52,159 nucleotides of DNA from Methanobrevibacter sp. (GCF_030539875.1 NZ_JAUNXI010000014.1:1-52159); one strand, 5' to 3'; numbered from the stretch's first letter, positions 16,237 through 25,465 are shown. Notes: a model not told the origin generated them from the sequence alone. Program-made: numbers and translations.

Positions 16237-17486
16237 ATAAACATTTTCATATAGATTACAATGGAGGGGATTATCAAAATGCCCATTAGATGGGATTTGC
16301 CCACTCCAATATAGTGGGGCAGCATTCCAAGAGCAATTGATGTAATCAGGACTAAAGCCATATAACCTGCAGGGGCAGCATAATAAAAGACAAAGATGAA
16401 AAATATTGCAATTTGGAGGATAATAACTCCTATTGACAGCTTCTTATAATCAACCATTCTCATTAATCTGGAGAAGGAATCTCCTATTTTTAGAGAAAGT
16501 GCAAGTGAAACTGATACTGCAAGCAGTGATGCAAATATAAATATTATCAAATGATTCGGATTCATCTCCGAAATCAGATATGACATATAAACTGCAATTC
16601 CGCTTCTGGGATTTCCAATAATATAGATGGCCATTAGGGAAAATAAACAGTCGGAAATATTAAGTCCTGATGTTGCAAGCAAGAAATTAACTGTATCTTC
16701 GCTGTCATTATCATTGGTGCCGCTTACTGCTTGGGCTATTACAGTTCCTTGTGCAGGTCCGAAACCCGGAAGAAAACCTAAAATTGCCCCTGTTATTCCT
16801 CCTGCAAATATGCTTTTAAACTTGTCATAATCGATGTTTAATTCATAAAAGGGGTTTTGAGGGGGAAGACTAGATGATTCATTTAAACTAAATAAAATTG
16901 TACTTATTCCAAAAAGCCCGCAAAAAGCGCCCATTAATGTCACTCCAGATGAGATTGGGGTCTGGAATATGGTCCAACCCAGAATTCCGGATAATATGAA
17001 TAAGAGCAGTGACCATAAAAAATCTCTAAAAGTTGATGTTAAGCTATAAATTAAATAGACTGATGCAACAAGAAGAATTATCCAGGTATAAGGCTTTGAG
17101 ATATCATGTAGAGCCGGCAGGACTATTGAAAAAATCGGAAGCATCAAAATTGTAATTAATATTGCTCCAAAACCTCCCACAGATACGATTCTTATAACTT
17201 CTTTTGATCTGCCTTCCAGCACCATTCTATGGCCTGGAAGTATTGATGTTGCTGTTCCTTCCTGTGGAACTCCCAAAAGCATGGATGGGACAAACTCTAT
17301 AAGTGCATGTGCAATGGACATGGAAACCATTAATACGCACAGGAACTCGGCCGATACTTGATTCAATAAGAAATTCGATGAAGCAAACAGTATTGCTCCT
17401 GCTGTGTTAACATGTATTCCTGGGACTGTTCCTGTTATCGTTCCGATTAATATGCCTATAAAACAGGCAATTATTAATTCTATCAT
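16233..17486 (-). CDS. TctA-family permease (PF01970-like)
   Basis: A 417-residue integral membrane protein with about ten or more helices. The two halves carry matching motifs, GTVPGIHVNTAG near residue 20 and GFLPGFGPAQGTVIAQA near residue 240, typical of the large subunit of tripartite tricarboxylate transporters. The bacterial systems also need a small membrane TctB and a periplasmic TctC, absent here. Archaeal homologues are usually solitary, so the mechanism and substrate are uncertain. Only the stop codon region overlaps the neighbouring methyltransferase gene. No clear ribosome site precedes ATG 17486. Confidence 0.8.
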   Translation of the reverse strand: MIELIIACFIGILIGTITGTVPGIHVNTAGAILFASSNFLLNQVSAEFLCVLMVSMSIAHALIEFVPSMLLGVPQEGTATSILPGHRMVLEGRSKEVIRIVSVGGFGAILITILMLPIFSIVLPALHDISKPYTWIILLVASVYLIYSLTSTFRDFLWSLLLFILSGILGWTIFQTPISSGVTLMGAFCGLFGISTILFSLNESSSLPPQNPFYELNIDYDKFKSIFAGGITGAILGFLPGFGPAQGTVIAQAVSGTNDNDSEDTVNFLLATSGLNISDCLFSLMAIYIIGNPRSGIAVYMSYLISEMNPNHLIIFIFASLLAVSVSLALSLKIGDSFSRLMRMVDYKKLSIGVIILQIAIFFIFVFYYAAPAGYMALVLITSIALGMLPHYIGVGKSHLMGILIIPSIVIYMKMFI

Positions 17487-17633
17487 AGCTATTGATTAAC
17501 TGAAATATAATTTAAACTTTGTTTAAGCCATTCGGTTAAATTGTTTTCATTTGGTGTGGTGGAGATAGATTTCACTTAAAATTTAAATACCATTTATAAC
17601 AAATTATACACAAGGAATGCTTGTGGGGATATC

Positions 17634-18125
17634 ATGAATAAGAAACAACTTATATTAATTTTAGGAATTTTAAGTGTTTGTTTTATATTGGCAGGTCCTG
17701 TTTTTGCAAAGGAGGCAGTTAAAGTAAAGATTGATACGGACCACTCTCCTTTTTTTAATAATGGCCTTATTGTGATTACTCTTGTGGACAGTCATGGCAA
17801 ACCTATTAAAAGTGACGGAACTATTCACTATAATATTACTGATGAATTTGGAAATTATAAATGGAAATACGGGCCTTATAAGAGCAAAGTCATATTAAAA
17901 TATCCTGTCGGCAAATACAAGGTTAAGGTTAAATTTGATGGGGATTCCCATTACAAAAAAGCTAAAAAAACCCAATATGTCGCTGTAGAAATGTTTGATC
18001 CTTATACTTATTATGATAACCATAACTGGGGATTAAACCAAAAAATAGATGATTATTTTGACTATACTTATTGGGATGAAGATATTTATGATGATCCATA
18101 CACTTATGATGGTGAAGGACCTTAA
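17634..18125 (+). CDS. Secreted Ig-like-fold protein
   Basis: A 163-residue exported protein. A signal peptide (KKQLILILGILSVCFILAG, cleavage near VFAK) is followed by one beta-sandwich domain, DTDHSPFFNNGLIVITL through YPVGKYKVKVKFDGDS, of the type repeated in Methanobrevibacter adhesin-like proteins. The C-terminal 40 residues are unusual: very rich in Tyr and Asp, with no anchor. It could be released or held by other means. GGGGATATC precedes ATG 17634. A hairpin terminator follows. It stands alone. Confidence 0.75.
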   Translation: MNKKQLILILGILSVCFILAGPVFAKEAVKVKIDTDHSPFFNNGLIVITLVDSHGKPIKSDGTIHYNITDEFGNYKWKYGPYKSKVILKYPVGKYKVKVKFDGDSHYKKAKKTQYVAVEMFDPYTYYDNHNWGLNQKIDDYFDYTYWDEDIYDDPYTYDGEGP

Positions 18126-18136
18126 AAAAGAGAGAT

Positions 18137-18162
18137 TTGGTGTTTGTGGTACTAAACACCAA
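18137..18162 (+). terminator. Hairpin after the secreted-protein gene
   Basis: TTGGTGTTT (18137-18145) and AAACACCAA (18154-18162) form a perfect nine-pair stem with an eight-base loop, followed by TTGACTTTTTT. It is placed 11 bases past the stop. Confidence 0.6.
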
Positions 18163-18311
18163 TTGACTTTTTTGGGAAATTATTTGGCAGATAAATTTCC
18201 TTTTTTTTTATCAAATTAGAAAAATTGTGAAAATCTAATTCAATAAGATAGTTTTTTTTTTGGAGATTATATTATTATTGGCTAATAATAATATTTGTGA
18301 CATAAGTGAAA

Positions 18312-18331
18312 AATTTAGGCATGCCTAAATT
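18312..18331 (+). promoter_or_regulatory. Perfect 20-bp palindrome, iron-box-like, upstream of feoB
   Basis: AATTTAGGCATGCCTAAATT is a full 20-base palindrome with TTAGG/CCTAA arms, about 237 bases before feoB. This is the best site in the window for a dimeric DtxR-family repressor. The region 18126-18567 otherwise holds only a terminator and promoter elements, no gene. Confidence 0.6.
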
Positions 18332-18502
18332 CTTTCTCACCAATATTGAAGTTTGTTTTCATCATATATAAATGTTTTTGAATTTTCAGATGGTTTGGTG
18401 TTATATGTCTGTACTTAACAATTGTTATTTTTTTATATTTATGTCTTTTTATTTTGGTATGACTAAATATTTAAATATGATAAAGGTAAAATAATAAAAT
18501 AT

Positions 18503-18516
18503 TTAGGTTTACCTAA
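18503..18516 (+). promoter_or_regulatory. Proximal iron-box-like palindrome of feoB
   Basis: TTAGGTTTACCTAA lies 51 bases before the feoB ATG. Upstream, ACTAAATATTTAAATATG at about 18462-18479 is the likely TATA region with a degenerate half-site before it. The palindrome is therefore near the start of transcription. Confidence 0.6.
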
Positions 18517-18567
18517 GTTTTTATAAAAAAATATATTTATTTAATCTATTGAACAAGGAGGATATTA

Positions 18568-20586
18568 ATGAAAAAATTAATTGTAGGATTAGCAGGAAAC
18601 CCCAATGTGGGTAAAACTACTGTATTCAATCAATTAACTGGTATGCATCAGCATGTGGGTAATTGGCCAGGTAAAACTGTTGAAAAAGCAGAAGGTCATT
18701 TTAAACATGGGGATTATGAGTATAATCTTATTGATTTGCCGGGTAATTATGCATTAAGCGCTCACTCTATGGAGGAAATTATTTCCAGAGATTTTATTGT
18801 AGATGATGATTCTGATGTAATTGTTAATGTGGTTGACGCCACTAACTTGGAGCGTAATTTATATTTAACTATTCAAATGATGGAGTTGGGCGCTAATCTG
18901 GTCTTGGCACTTAACATGAATGACTTTGCAAGAAAAAGGGAACATATCATTGATATTGATTTAATGAATGAACTTTTGGGTTTTCCGGTTGTTGAGATTA
19001 ATGCAAAAACAGCTGACGGATTTGAGGAATTATTAACAACTGTTGAAAAAGCCGCTGAAAATCCAAGAGACTGTGCCGCCAAGTTGTCTTATGGTAATGA
19101 ATTAAAAGAACATTTGGGAGATCTTCAAAAATTAATTGAAGAAGATGAGGAGTTACTGGACGTTCCGTCTATTTGGACTGCAATCAAATTATTGGAAAAG
19201 GATTCGATTGTAATACAAAAAGTACAGCAGTCTTCTAATTCTTCCAAAATCATGACTGAAACCGATAAGGTGGCTGGCCATCTTCACACTATATTTAATG
19301 AAGGCGCCGAAGAAGTTGTTGCAAATGCAAGGTATGCATTTATCGACGGTTTAATGGCTGAAGCTGTTGAAATGCCTGCTGTTGAAAAAGAAACTGTAAC
19401 TGATAAGATTGATAAGATTGTTACAAACAGAATTTTGGCTCCGTTCATATTTGTAATTATAATGTGGGTGATGTTTCAATTAACATTTACAATAAGTGCT
19501 CCTTTTCAAACTCTTATTGAAGAAGGATTTGGAGCATTAAGCGGATTTGCCTCCTCTTTTATTGCCAATGAATATTTGTCTTCATTTGTCAGTGACGGTA
19601 TTATCGGAGGGGTAGGTGGTGTGCTTACTTTCCTGCCGGTCATTATTCTGATGTTTTTATTCTTAAGCATATTGGAAGACTGCGGTTATCTTGCAAGAGC
19701 GGCATTTACTTTGGATAAGCTCATGCATAAATTAGTTGGTCTTCACGGAAAAGCATTTATTCCAATGATTTTAGGATTTGGCTGTGGTGTGCCTGCGATA
19801 ATGGCTACTAGAACCATGGAAAATGAAGGGGACCGTATGCTTGCAATGATGCTTGTTCCGTTCATGTCATGTACTGCCAGACTGCCGATTTATGCTGTTT
19901 TTGTTGCTGCATTCTTTTCGGATATGGGAGGAAACATACTGCTTGTAATCTACTTGTTAGGTATTTTTGTTGCTCTTGTTGTTGCAGCTATTCTTAAAAG
20001 AACCATGTTTAAAGGATTGTCCACTCCTTTTGTAATGGAATTGCCAACTTATAAGGTGCCGTCTCTTAAAGGGGTAATATTGCACACCTGGGAAAAAGTA
20101 AAAGGATTCCTGAAAAAAGCAGGTACTATTATTCTCGGATGTTCCATTGTATTGTGGGCGCTATGTACTTTCCCATTAGGTGTAGAATATGGTTCTGCTG
20201 ATAGTTTACTTGGTATGATAGGTAATGTTATTGCCCCAATCTTTGCTCCGTTAGGATTCGGAACTTGGCAGGCTGCTGTTGCAATTATTGCCGGATTGGC
20301 TGCTAAAGAGGTTGTGATTTCAACATTCGGTACTCTTTCAGGTTTGGATGAAGACGATGAAAATGGTGTTGTCAGTTTAATACATGACACATTTACTCCA
20401 CTGTCTGCATTTTCATTCATGGCATTTGTATTGTTGTACGTTCCATGTTTTGCAGCTATTGGTACAATCAAGCAAGAAACAAACAGTTATAAATGGCCTT
20501 TAACTATGTGTGTTATTACCATAGTAACTGCTTATGTTGTCGCATTTTTAATTTATAATGTCGGATTTTTAATGGGATTTAGATAG
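18568..20586 (+). CDS. feoB: Ferrous iron transporter FeoB
   Basis: A 672-residue Fe(II) transporter of the cell membrane. The N-terminal G domain has G1 [17 protein letters not shown], the [13 protein letters not shown]2 region, G3 DLPGNYAL and G4 LNMNDFA. A helical insert domain (about 160-280) is followed by the membrane core with two gate repeats; [15 protein letters not shown] is well kept. Size is at the low end of normal. GGAGGATATTA before ATG 18568 is a strong ribosome site. feoA follows 142 bases later with its own promoter. Two palindromes upstream point to iron control. Confidence 0.96.
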   Translation: MKKLIVGLAGNPNVGKTTVFNQLTGMHQHVGNWPGKTVEKAEGHFKHGDYEYNLIDLPGNYALSAHSMEEIISRDFIVDDDSDVIVNVVDATNLERNLYLTIQMMELGANLVLALNMNDFARKREHIIDIDLMNELLGFPVVEINAKTADGFEELLTTVEKAAENPRDCAAKLSYGNELKEHLGDLQKLIEEDEELLDVPSIWTAIKLLEKDSIVIQKVQQSSNSSKIMTETDKVAGHLHTIFNEGAEEVVANARYAFIDGLMAEAVEMPAVEKETVTDKIDKIVTNRILAPFIFVIIMWVMFQLTFTISAPFQTLIEEGFGALSGFASSFIANEYLSSFVSDGIIGGVGGVLTFLPVIILMFLFLSILEDCGYLARAAFTLDKLMHKLVGLHGKAFIPMILGFGCGVPAIMATRTMENEGDRMLAMMLVPFMSCTARLPIYAVFVAAFFSDMGGNILLVIYLLGIFVALVVAAILKRTMFKGLSTPFVMELPTYKVPSLKGVILHTWEKVKGFLKKAGTIILGCSIVLWALCTFPLGVEYGSADSLLGMIGNVIAPIFAPLGFGTWQAAVAIIAGLAAKEVVISTFGTLSGLDEDDENGVVSLIHDTFTPLSAFSFMAFVLLYVPCFAAIGTIKQETNSYKWPLTMCVITIVTAYVVAFLIYNVGFLMGFR

Positions 20587-20650
20587 GTGATTTGATGAGG
20601 AGTAAAAGCGGAATTAAAGGTTAATTAGCTATATTTAAAATTTTTAAATT

Positions 20651-20666
20651 TTTAGTCATAACTAAA
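20651..20666 (+). promoter_or_regulatory. Palindrome overlapping the feoA promoter
   Basis: TTTAGTCATAACTAAA has perfect six-base arms around CATA and abuts the TATA-like AAATATTTATATAA. The arms are a variant of TTAGG/CCTAA with T for G. It gives feoA its own regulated promoter. Confidence 0.5.
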
Positions 20667-20691
20667 TATTTATATAATAGTTTGAATAAAG

Positions 20692-20705
20692 TTAAGTATA
20701 CCTAA
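20692..20705 (+). promoter_or_regulatory. Second, imperfect iron-box-like element at feoA
   Basis: TTAAGTATACCTAA keeps the CCTAA right arm and has one mismatch in the left. It is 23 bases before the feoA start, downstream of the TATA box, as at feoB and the microprotein gene. Confidence 0.45.
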
Positions 20706-20728
20706 AAATTTATGATTCATGTGATACT

Positions 20729-20956
20729 ATGAAAACTTTAAAAGATGTAAAACCTGGTGAAACAGTAAAAATAAAAAAGTTCCATGAAACTGGAGACATT
20801 GATTTAAGAAGACATCTGTTAAGTATGGGTTTCGTTAAAGGGAGTGAAATAACTATTAAAAAAGTAGCTACTTTAGGCGATCCAATCAAAATGAATATTA
20901 AAGGATACGAGGTTTGTCTTCGCAAAGAAGAAGCTGAAAACATTGAGGTTGAATAA
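20729..20956 (+). CDS. feoA: FeoA, SH3-like iron transport accessory protein
   Basis: A 75-residue FeoA-domain protein, an SH3-like small beta-barrel that assists FeoB. TLKDVKPGETVKIKKF, then DIDLRRHLLSMGFVKGSEITI and a final GYEVCLRKEEAENIEV are all standard. GTGATACT precedes ATG 20729. It lies after feoB but has its own TATA box and palindromes, so it can be made separately. A zinc-ribbon gene follows 52 bases later. Confidence 0.95.
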   Translation: MKTLKDVKPGETVKIKKFHETGDIDLRRHLLSMGFVKGSEITIKKVATLGDPIKMNIKGYEVCLRKEEAENIEVE

Positions 20957-21008
20957 ACTTCAATTTTTTCATTTTATTTTTTTTAACTAATTTTTTTTGG
21001 GTGTTATT

Positions 21009-21206
21009 ATGAAATGCCGTATGTGTGGTTTTGAGTTTGATGAAAATAGATTGGAAAATCGTGGTTGTGCTAGTTGCGGCAAGCACAGCAACTGTAATCT
21101 AATTCATTGTCCTGAGTGTGGATTTGCAAATTCTCCGCAATTGGATCAGGAATTTGATTTTATAATCAAACTTAAAGATAAATTTGGAAGAAAATCAAAA
21201 AGTTAA
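21009..21206 (+). CDS. Zinc-ribbon protein associated with feoAB
   Basis: A 65-residue protein with four Cys pairs or singles: [12 protein letters not shown], then [13 protein letters not shown], then [11 protein letters not shown]. This can hold two zinc (or other metal) sites. Position next to feoB-feoA suggests a role in ferrous iron uptake, perhaps as a metal sensor or chaperone, but that is inference. TTG 20997 opens a longer frame; GGTG before ATG 21009 supports the shorter one. Its stop shares four bases (TTAA) with the convergent cbiO stop. Confidence 0.8.
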   Translation: MKCRMCGFEFDENRLENRGCASCGKHSNCNLIHCPECGFANSPQLDQEFDFIIKLKDKFGRKSKS

Positions 21207-22042
21207 TCTTTTGATGCTTTCAGTATTTCTTCAACCGTTTCATTAACGGTTATTTTTTCGGTATCTACATCTAATCCATTTTCTTTTAATTTATACAATA
21301 TTTCGGTAGTTACCGGTTCTTTTAAACAGGCTTTTTTTAATAATTTCTTGTCTGAAAATATCTGGTGTTTGTCGCCATGTGCAATTATTTCTCCGGAATA
21401 TAAAACAAATATCTTATCTGCAAACTGATTTACCATTTCTATATCGTGTGATGAAATTATGATGCTTATTCCTTCGTCATTGAGCCTGTTTAAAATAGCC
21501 AATACTTTATCAACACCTTCAGGGTCAAGACCTGCAGTTGGTTCATCAAGAATCATTATTTCAGGTCTCATTGCAATAATGCCTGCAATGGCCACTCTTT
21601 TTTGCTGACCTCCACTGAGGTGATGAGGTGTTTTATCTTCAAATCCTCTCATGCCGACCATTTCCAATGATTCGACGATTCTTTTTTTAACTTCATCATA
21701 ATCAAGGCCCAGATTCATGGGTCCAAAAGCAACATCCTCTTTAACGGTTGGTGCAAATAACTGGTCATTAGGATCCTGAAACACAATTCCTACTTTTTGT
21801 CTTACTTTAAGCAGCTCGTCACGGTTATAAATTATCTCTTCACCATCAACTTCAATGTGTCCTGAGGTAGGTTCTGTTAAACCGTTTAAATGTGAAAAGA
21901 GTGTTGATTTTCCTGCTCCGTTAGGACCTACAATTGCAATCTTCTCTCCTTTTTTAATTTTGAGATTTATGTTTTTTAAAGCTTGAGTTCCATCAGGATA
22001 TGTGAAAGATAAATTTTTTGTCTCTAAATGAATTTGTTCCAT
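21203..22042 (-). CDS. cbiO: CbiO-type ATPase of cobalt/nickel ECF transporter
   Basis: A 279-residue ABC ATPase driving the Ni/Co ECF transporter. Walker [10 protein letters not shown] near residue 39, Q-loop [14 protein letters not shown], signature [13 protein letters not shown], Walker [14 protein letters not shown] and switch ISSHD are all intact. The PNDQLF after the Q-loop is typical of ECF ATPases. It is the last gene of cbiMNQO, eight bases after cbiQ, with GGTGG before ATG 22042. It could also serve the orphan CbiM at 8.3 kb. Confidence 0.93.
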   Translation of the reverse strand: MEQIHLETKNLSFTYPDGTQALKNINLKIKKGEKIAIVGPNGAGKSTLFSHLNGLTEPTSGHIEVDGEEIIYNRDELLKVRQKVGIVFQDPNDQLFAPTVKEDVAFGPMNLGLDYDEVKKRIVESLEMVGMRGFEDKTPHHLSGGQQKRVAIAGIIAMRPEIMILDEPTAGLDPEGVDKVLAILNRLNDEGISIIISSHDIEMVNQFADKIFVLYSGEIIAHGDKHQIFSDKKLLKKACLKEPVTTEILYKLKENGLDVDTEKITVNETVEEILKASKD

Positions 22043-22050
22043 ATTGCCAC

Positions 22051-22881
22051 CTAATTGATTGATAGATTTTGACCGATGTATCCCAGTTGCCCGGAATATT
22101 TGAATATGATTATTTCAAATATTATAACTATTATTATAATTGAAATTATGTATATATAATCAGTTTTTTCAGGAGATTTTTTTTCATCAAACATCTCTGA
22201 TGCATCAGAAAATCCCCGGCTTACCATACTTTTGTGAACACGTTCTCCCTGCTCATAGGCCTTTAAAAACATCATGCCTATTGTGTAGCCCACCTGTTTA
22301 ACTCTCCATTTATAACTTGTTTTATTGGAATGGATGTCAAAGTTTCTTGATTTCTGGGATTTTCGTATAGCTGCAAGTTCATCAACAAACAAGAATAAAA
22401 ATCTCACCATGATTGATAAAATCATTGCCAGGTCTCTTGGCATTTTCAATTTTCTAAAGGAACTTGCCATTTCCTGTAACGGGGTTGTTGATGAGTAAAT
22501 TATGATTGCAGTTAATGTTGCAATAATACGCGCTAAAAGCAAAATTGCCCAATTGAGGCCACCATCGGTAACTGTTAACCATGAATAACTCCAAAGAACG
22601 TTTCCAGGTTGTATAAATGGTTGAAATATTATTATTGCTCCACCAAATGGAAGCAACAGCAACAGTCTTTTAAATGAATCAATATATGATAAATCAGCTA
22701 TTTTTAATATAGTCAATAGCATTATTTCAATTATGATTGGTATAAAAAGCTCTTTTGAGGTAACACAAACAATAATTATTAATATTGTTGAAATTAATTT
22801 GATTCTTCCTTCCAAATCATGAATCGGACTGCTTTTTGAAGATAGTTCGTCAAATCTGATTATTTGTGTTATGTCCGCCAT
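22051..22881 (-). CDS. cbiQ: CbiQ-type transmembrane T component
   Basis: The coupling membrane protein of the ECF transporter, about 276 residues. An N-terminal [13 protein letters not shown] motif, several helices, and the cytoplasmic coupling region with [13 protein letters not shown] and [18 protein letters not shown] (the Ala-Arg-Gly-type coupling helices) are present. GTG 22890 opens the frame, but ATG 22881 with a GTGA site before it is more likely. It is co-directional with cbiO eight bases on, and 86 bases from the CbiN-like gene. Confidence 0.9.
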   Translation of the reverse strand: MADITQIIRFDELSSKSSPIHDLEGRIKLISTILIIIVCVTSKELFIPIIIEIMLLTILKIADLSYIDSFKRLLLLLPFGGAIIIFQPFIQPGNVLWSYSWLTVTDGGLNWAILLLARIIATLTAIIIYSSTTPLQEMASSFRKLKMPRDLAMILSIMVRFLFLFVDELAAIRKSQKSRNFDIHSNKTSYKWRVKQVGYTIGMMFLKAYEQGERVHKSMVSRGFSDASEMFDEKKSPEKTDYIYIISIIIIVIIFEIIIFKYSGQLGYIGQNLSIN

Positions 22882-22976
22882 ACAATTCACTGGTATAATA
22901 TTGAAAATTAGTAATATATATAAATTTTATCTGATTTAATCAGTTTAAAAAGAAAAAAGGAGAAAATTAAAAAATT

Positions 22977-23282
22977 TTAAATCCTGTTTTTAACGATTTC
23001 TGCAACTGCATACCCTAATCCTAGGGTTATAATTACTCCGATAATCAAGGCTACAACTTGTAATGCTTGATCATCAGGATTGTCTGCAAATGCATAATCT
23101 GGGAAAATCGCTTCTGGAATTCCATTTATTTCTTCAATCTGGAAATCTTCAGCTAACCCTGAATCTTCTGCAGATTTTTCAAGTCCGTCTGGATCACCTG
23201 ATGCGATGTATGGTGAAAGACAACTGACTATAATACAGATGACTACTGCAACAACAATTAGATACTGATCTTTTTTATCCAT
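22977..23282 (-). CDS. cbiN: CbiN-like PDGLE-domain protein
   Basis: A two-helix membrane protein of about 101 residues: one helix after DKKDQYLIVVAVVICII, an outside domain starting GDPDGLEKSAEDSG, and a second helix (VVALIIGVIITLGLGYAV). The PDGLE motif gives the domain its name and occurs in the small partners of CbiM. Start ATG 23282 is preferred because GGAGAT lies before it inside the end of cbiM; upstream ATGs in the frame lie within cbiM. CbiN helps CbiM load metal. Confidence 0.9.
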   Translation of the reverse strand: MDKKDQYLIVVAVVICIIVSCLSPYIASGDPDGLEKSAEDSGLAEDFQIEEINGIPEAIFPDYAFADNPDDQALQVVALIIGVIITLGLGYAVAEIVKNRI

Positions 23283-23283
23283 A

Positions 23284-23916
23284 CTATGCATCTCCTTTAT
23301 TCCATGCAAGTAAATCTGGTCTAAATTTATCTAATGCTACAAGAACAATCACGGTTAATACTGCTTCGATTATTCCAATAAATACGTGATATAAAACCAT
23401 TGATGGAATACCTATGTTTATTGGGAAAGTTCCAGCAATACCCATTTCAATAGCGGCTGCTAATGCTGCAATTACTGTAGCTAACCATGCTGCGACTCCT
23501 GCAGCAGGGTATTTTCCTATAAATTCTTTTAATCCTTTAAAGGAGTATAAACCTATTGCTCCTCCAATGATTCCCATGTTCAATACATTAGCTCCTAATG
23601 CAGTAATTCCTCCGTCTCCAAAGATTAATGCTTGGATAAGTAAAACCACTGTAAATACTAAAACAGCAGCTTCAGGAGCAAGGAATACAATAGCTACTAA
23701 TGCTCCTCCAACCATGTGTCCACTTGTACCAAATGGAATTGGCATGTTCATGGACATGATTGCGAAGATACCAGCGGCAAGTACTGCTAAAAGAGGTATA
23801 CGTTTTTCATCTAAGTTTGATCTAGCCCATTTCACAGAGAAGTACAATGCAACAATTAATATTACATAGTATATGATACATTGTGTAATAGGTATAAATC
23901 CGTCTGGTATATGCAA
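23284..23916 (-). CDS. cbiM: CbiM-type S component of cobalt/nickel ECF transporter
   Basis: A 210-residue metal-binding membrane subunit with the diagnostic MHIPDG start and [22 protein letters not shown]. It is first of a full cbiMNQO operon. GGAGG at 23921-23925 on the minus strand gives a strong ribosome site. The family imports cobalt or nickel; in a methanogen both are needed (cobamides, F430, Ni hydrogenases). The promoter is bracketed by AGTAWTACT elements shared with hmd. It has a second, orphan homologue at 8.3 kb, whose sequence is clearly different (for example MHIPDGLL against MHIPDGFI). Confidence 0.94.
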   Translation of the reverse strand: MHIPDGFIPITQCIIYYVILIVALYFSVKWARSNLDEKRIPLLAVLAAGIFAIMSMNMPIPFGTSGHMVGGALVAIVFLAPEAAVLVFTVVLLIQALIFGDGGITALGANVLNMGIIGGAIGLYSFKGLKEFIGKYPAAGVAAWLATVIAALAAAIEMGIAGTFPINIGIPSMVLYHVFIGIIEAVLTVIVLVALDKFRPDLLAWNKGDA

Positions 23917-23937
23917 ATTTATTCCTCCATTTTAGAA

Positions 23938-23991
23938 TAGTAATACTTTTCCCAATTTATTTATATATTGAGTATTACTATGATAGTATTA
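23938..23991 (-). promoter_or_regulatory. cbiMNQO promoter bracketed by inverted AGTAWTACT elements
   Basis: TAGTAATACT (23938-23947) and its exact inverse AGTATTACTA (23971-23980) flank the leftward TATA box (CAATATATAAATAAATT on the minus strand). TAGTATTA (23984-23991) adds a third partial copy. Two sites on either side of TATA fit a repressor. Nickel-responsive control (NikR-like) is inferred from the genes and the shared element at hmd. Confidence 0.55.
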
Positions 23992-24009
23992 TTTTTATTT
24001 TTTTTACAA

Positions 24010-24076
24010 ATGTCAAGTTATTTGCATGTTTTATAGAAAACTATTTATTATATAGCTCCCTTTTTCAACTTGACAT
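24010..24076. repeat. Long-spaced inverted repeat in the cbiM upstream region
   Basis: ATGTCAAGTT (24010-24019) and AACTTGACAT (24067-24076) are exact inverse copies, 47 bases apart. The interval is AT-rich with GCATG and AGCTCCC islands. It may be a structured RNA or a looped protein-binding site. No riboswitch consensus is visible. Confidence 0.4.
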
Positions 24077-24117
24077 AAATATTTAAGGTTAATTTATATA
24101 TATAAATGTTATTAAAG

Positions 24118-24155
24118 TAATACAAATTTGTATTATTCGCTATTTTAGTAATACT
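24118..24155. promoter_or_regulatory. 18-bp palindrome with a further AGTAATACT
   Basis: TAATACAAATTTGTATTA (24118-24135) is a perfect palindrome, and TAGTAATACT follows at 24146-24155, just past the stop of the polymerase-like gene. This looks like an upstream cluster of the same operator family as at cbiM. It might also act on a transcript from the TATA-like tract at 24092-24108. Confidence 0.4.
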
Positions 24156-24171
24156 TTTTTTAAAAAATAGT

Positions 24172-25452
24172 TCAGGATTCTGATTTTATGATGTTTGTTA
24201 AATAGATTAAAATGGCGGCTGTAAAGTAAAATAAAACCTGAATGTCTAAAATTCCAGTTTCAATTCCGAGAATTGAGTATGTTAAAATTAAGCTGTAAAG
24301 CCCAATATAAAAATAATCTTTAGTTTTTTGCATTATTTTAAATCCAACACCTAAAATAAATCCTAAAATGCACATTTCCACAAACACTCCAACTTTTCCA
24401 AAATCAATTACCATTTGTCCAATAAGTGTTGGAGTAATTGTAACTTCGCTTCTCCATGCAATTAATTTTCCAACCATCATTCTTGGCCCTAATTCACTTC
24501 CTGGAATTGAACTTGCTAAAAGCTGACCGTGGGCTATACCAAAGTTTCCGCTGATAAAATCAAGTAAATTTAAAACATGCAATGTAAAATCCGCTCTTGA
24601 TTGCAGGGAATACAATGGGCTGGTTGAGGAAGTTATTGTCATTTCGCCCAGTGAACGAAAATAACCTATTCCAACTATTGCACATACACCAATTGCCGCA
24701 CCAATAACGACTTCCCACGCTGAAATGATATTTCCATAGAAACCTATCACAATTATTATGAGAAATGCTGCAAGTAGTGGTGTCCTATAACCTAAAAGCA
24801 ATAAAAATCCACAAGCAAGAATGAGTAAAAATGCGAATCTGAATCTGGCTTGTGAACGGGTTATGATGTTGTCCTGATAATCTTTTAGATATGAAGATGC
24901 AACTAAACATATTCCGGGTATAATTAAAAATACAGGCATTGTAAGTATAGGCTTTAATAAATATCTAATTGAGGGTTTTAAGAGAGGGATTCCTCCAACA
25001 GATGCAACACTTACAAAGAAAAATACAATGCTCACCAGAATTAAACAAAATCCGATAGAATAAATGTCTCTTTTTTCGAATTTTAAAATATTCTGATTAG
25101 CTGCATTGAAAAAATATTTTGGAAATATTGAAGATCCAATAAAAAACGCCATAAATCCCAAAAGTAATGTAATAACCAAACTTGATGATGGGGAATTTAG
25201 GGATAGCAGTAGAAATGCTGCAAACAAAAGCAAAACGATTAGCGGATTAAAAAGATGATGTTTTACAATCTGATTTTTATTTAAAAATTTTAAAAAGTCC
25301 TCATCAGGATATAACTTTTTAAAATAGCTGTTAACCCATTGATTTTCTATAAATTCTAAAATAGAAAAGATTATTGTAAATAAAAAGGATTTGTGAAATT
25401 CATCACTAATCCTGTTTATTATTGCAGTTAACTTGGAATAAATAATGCTCAT
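24172..25452 (-). CDS. Oligosaccharide repeat unit polymerase-like membrane protein
   Basis: A 426-residue protein with about ten to twelve helices and a large loop with PGSELGPRMMVGKLIAWRSE, the form of Wzy/O-antigen polymerase-like proteins of archaea. It probably joins repeat units of a surface glycan. The frame opens at TTG 25464, but ATG 25452 is the likely start. It follows the DUF4330 gene by a few bases, so the two are an operon. Exact glycan unknown. Family assignment rests on length, topology and loop. Confidence 0.65.
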   Translation of the reverse strand: MSIIYSKLTAIINRISDEFHKSFLFTIIFSILEFIENQWVNSYFKKLYPDEDFLKFLNKNQIVKHHLFNPLIVLLLFAAFLLLSLNSPSSSLVITLLLGFMAFFIGSSIFPKYFFNAANQNILKFEKRDIYSIGFCLILVSIVFFFVSVASVGGIPLLKPSIRYLLKPILTMPVFLIIPGICLVASSYLKDYQDNIITRSQARFRFAFLLILACGFLLLLGYRTPLLAAFLIIIVIGFYGNIISAWEVVIGAAIGVCAIVGIGYFRSLGEMTITSSTSPLYSLQSRADFTLHVLNLLDFISGNFGIAHGQLLASSIPGSELGPRMMVGKLIAWRSEVTITPTLIGQMVIDFGKVGVFVEMCILGFILGVGFKIMQKTKDYFYIGLYSLILTYSILGIETGILDIQVLFYFTAAILIYLTNIIKSES

Positions 25453-25465
25453 ACATTTACACAAC

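Noticed and set aside
23917-24171. Cobalamin riboswitch upstream of cbiM
   Set aside because: I could not find a B12-box-like conserved sequence or its stems. The region is explained better by palindromic operator elements.
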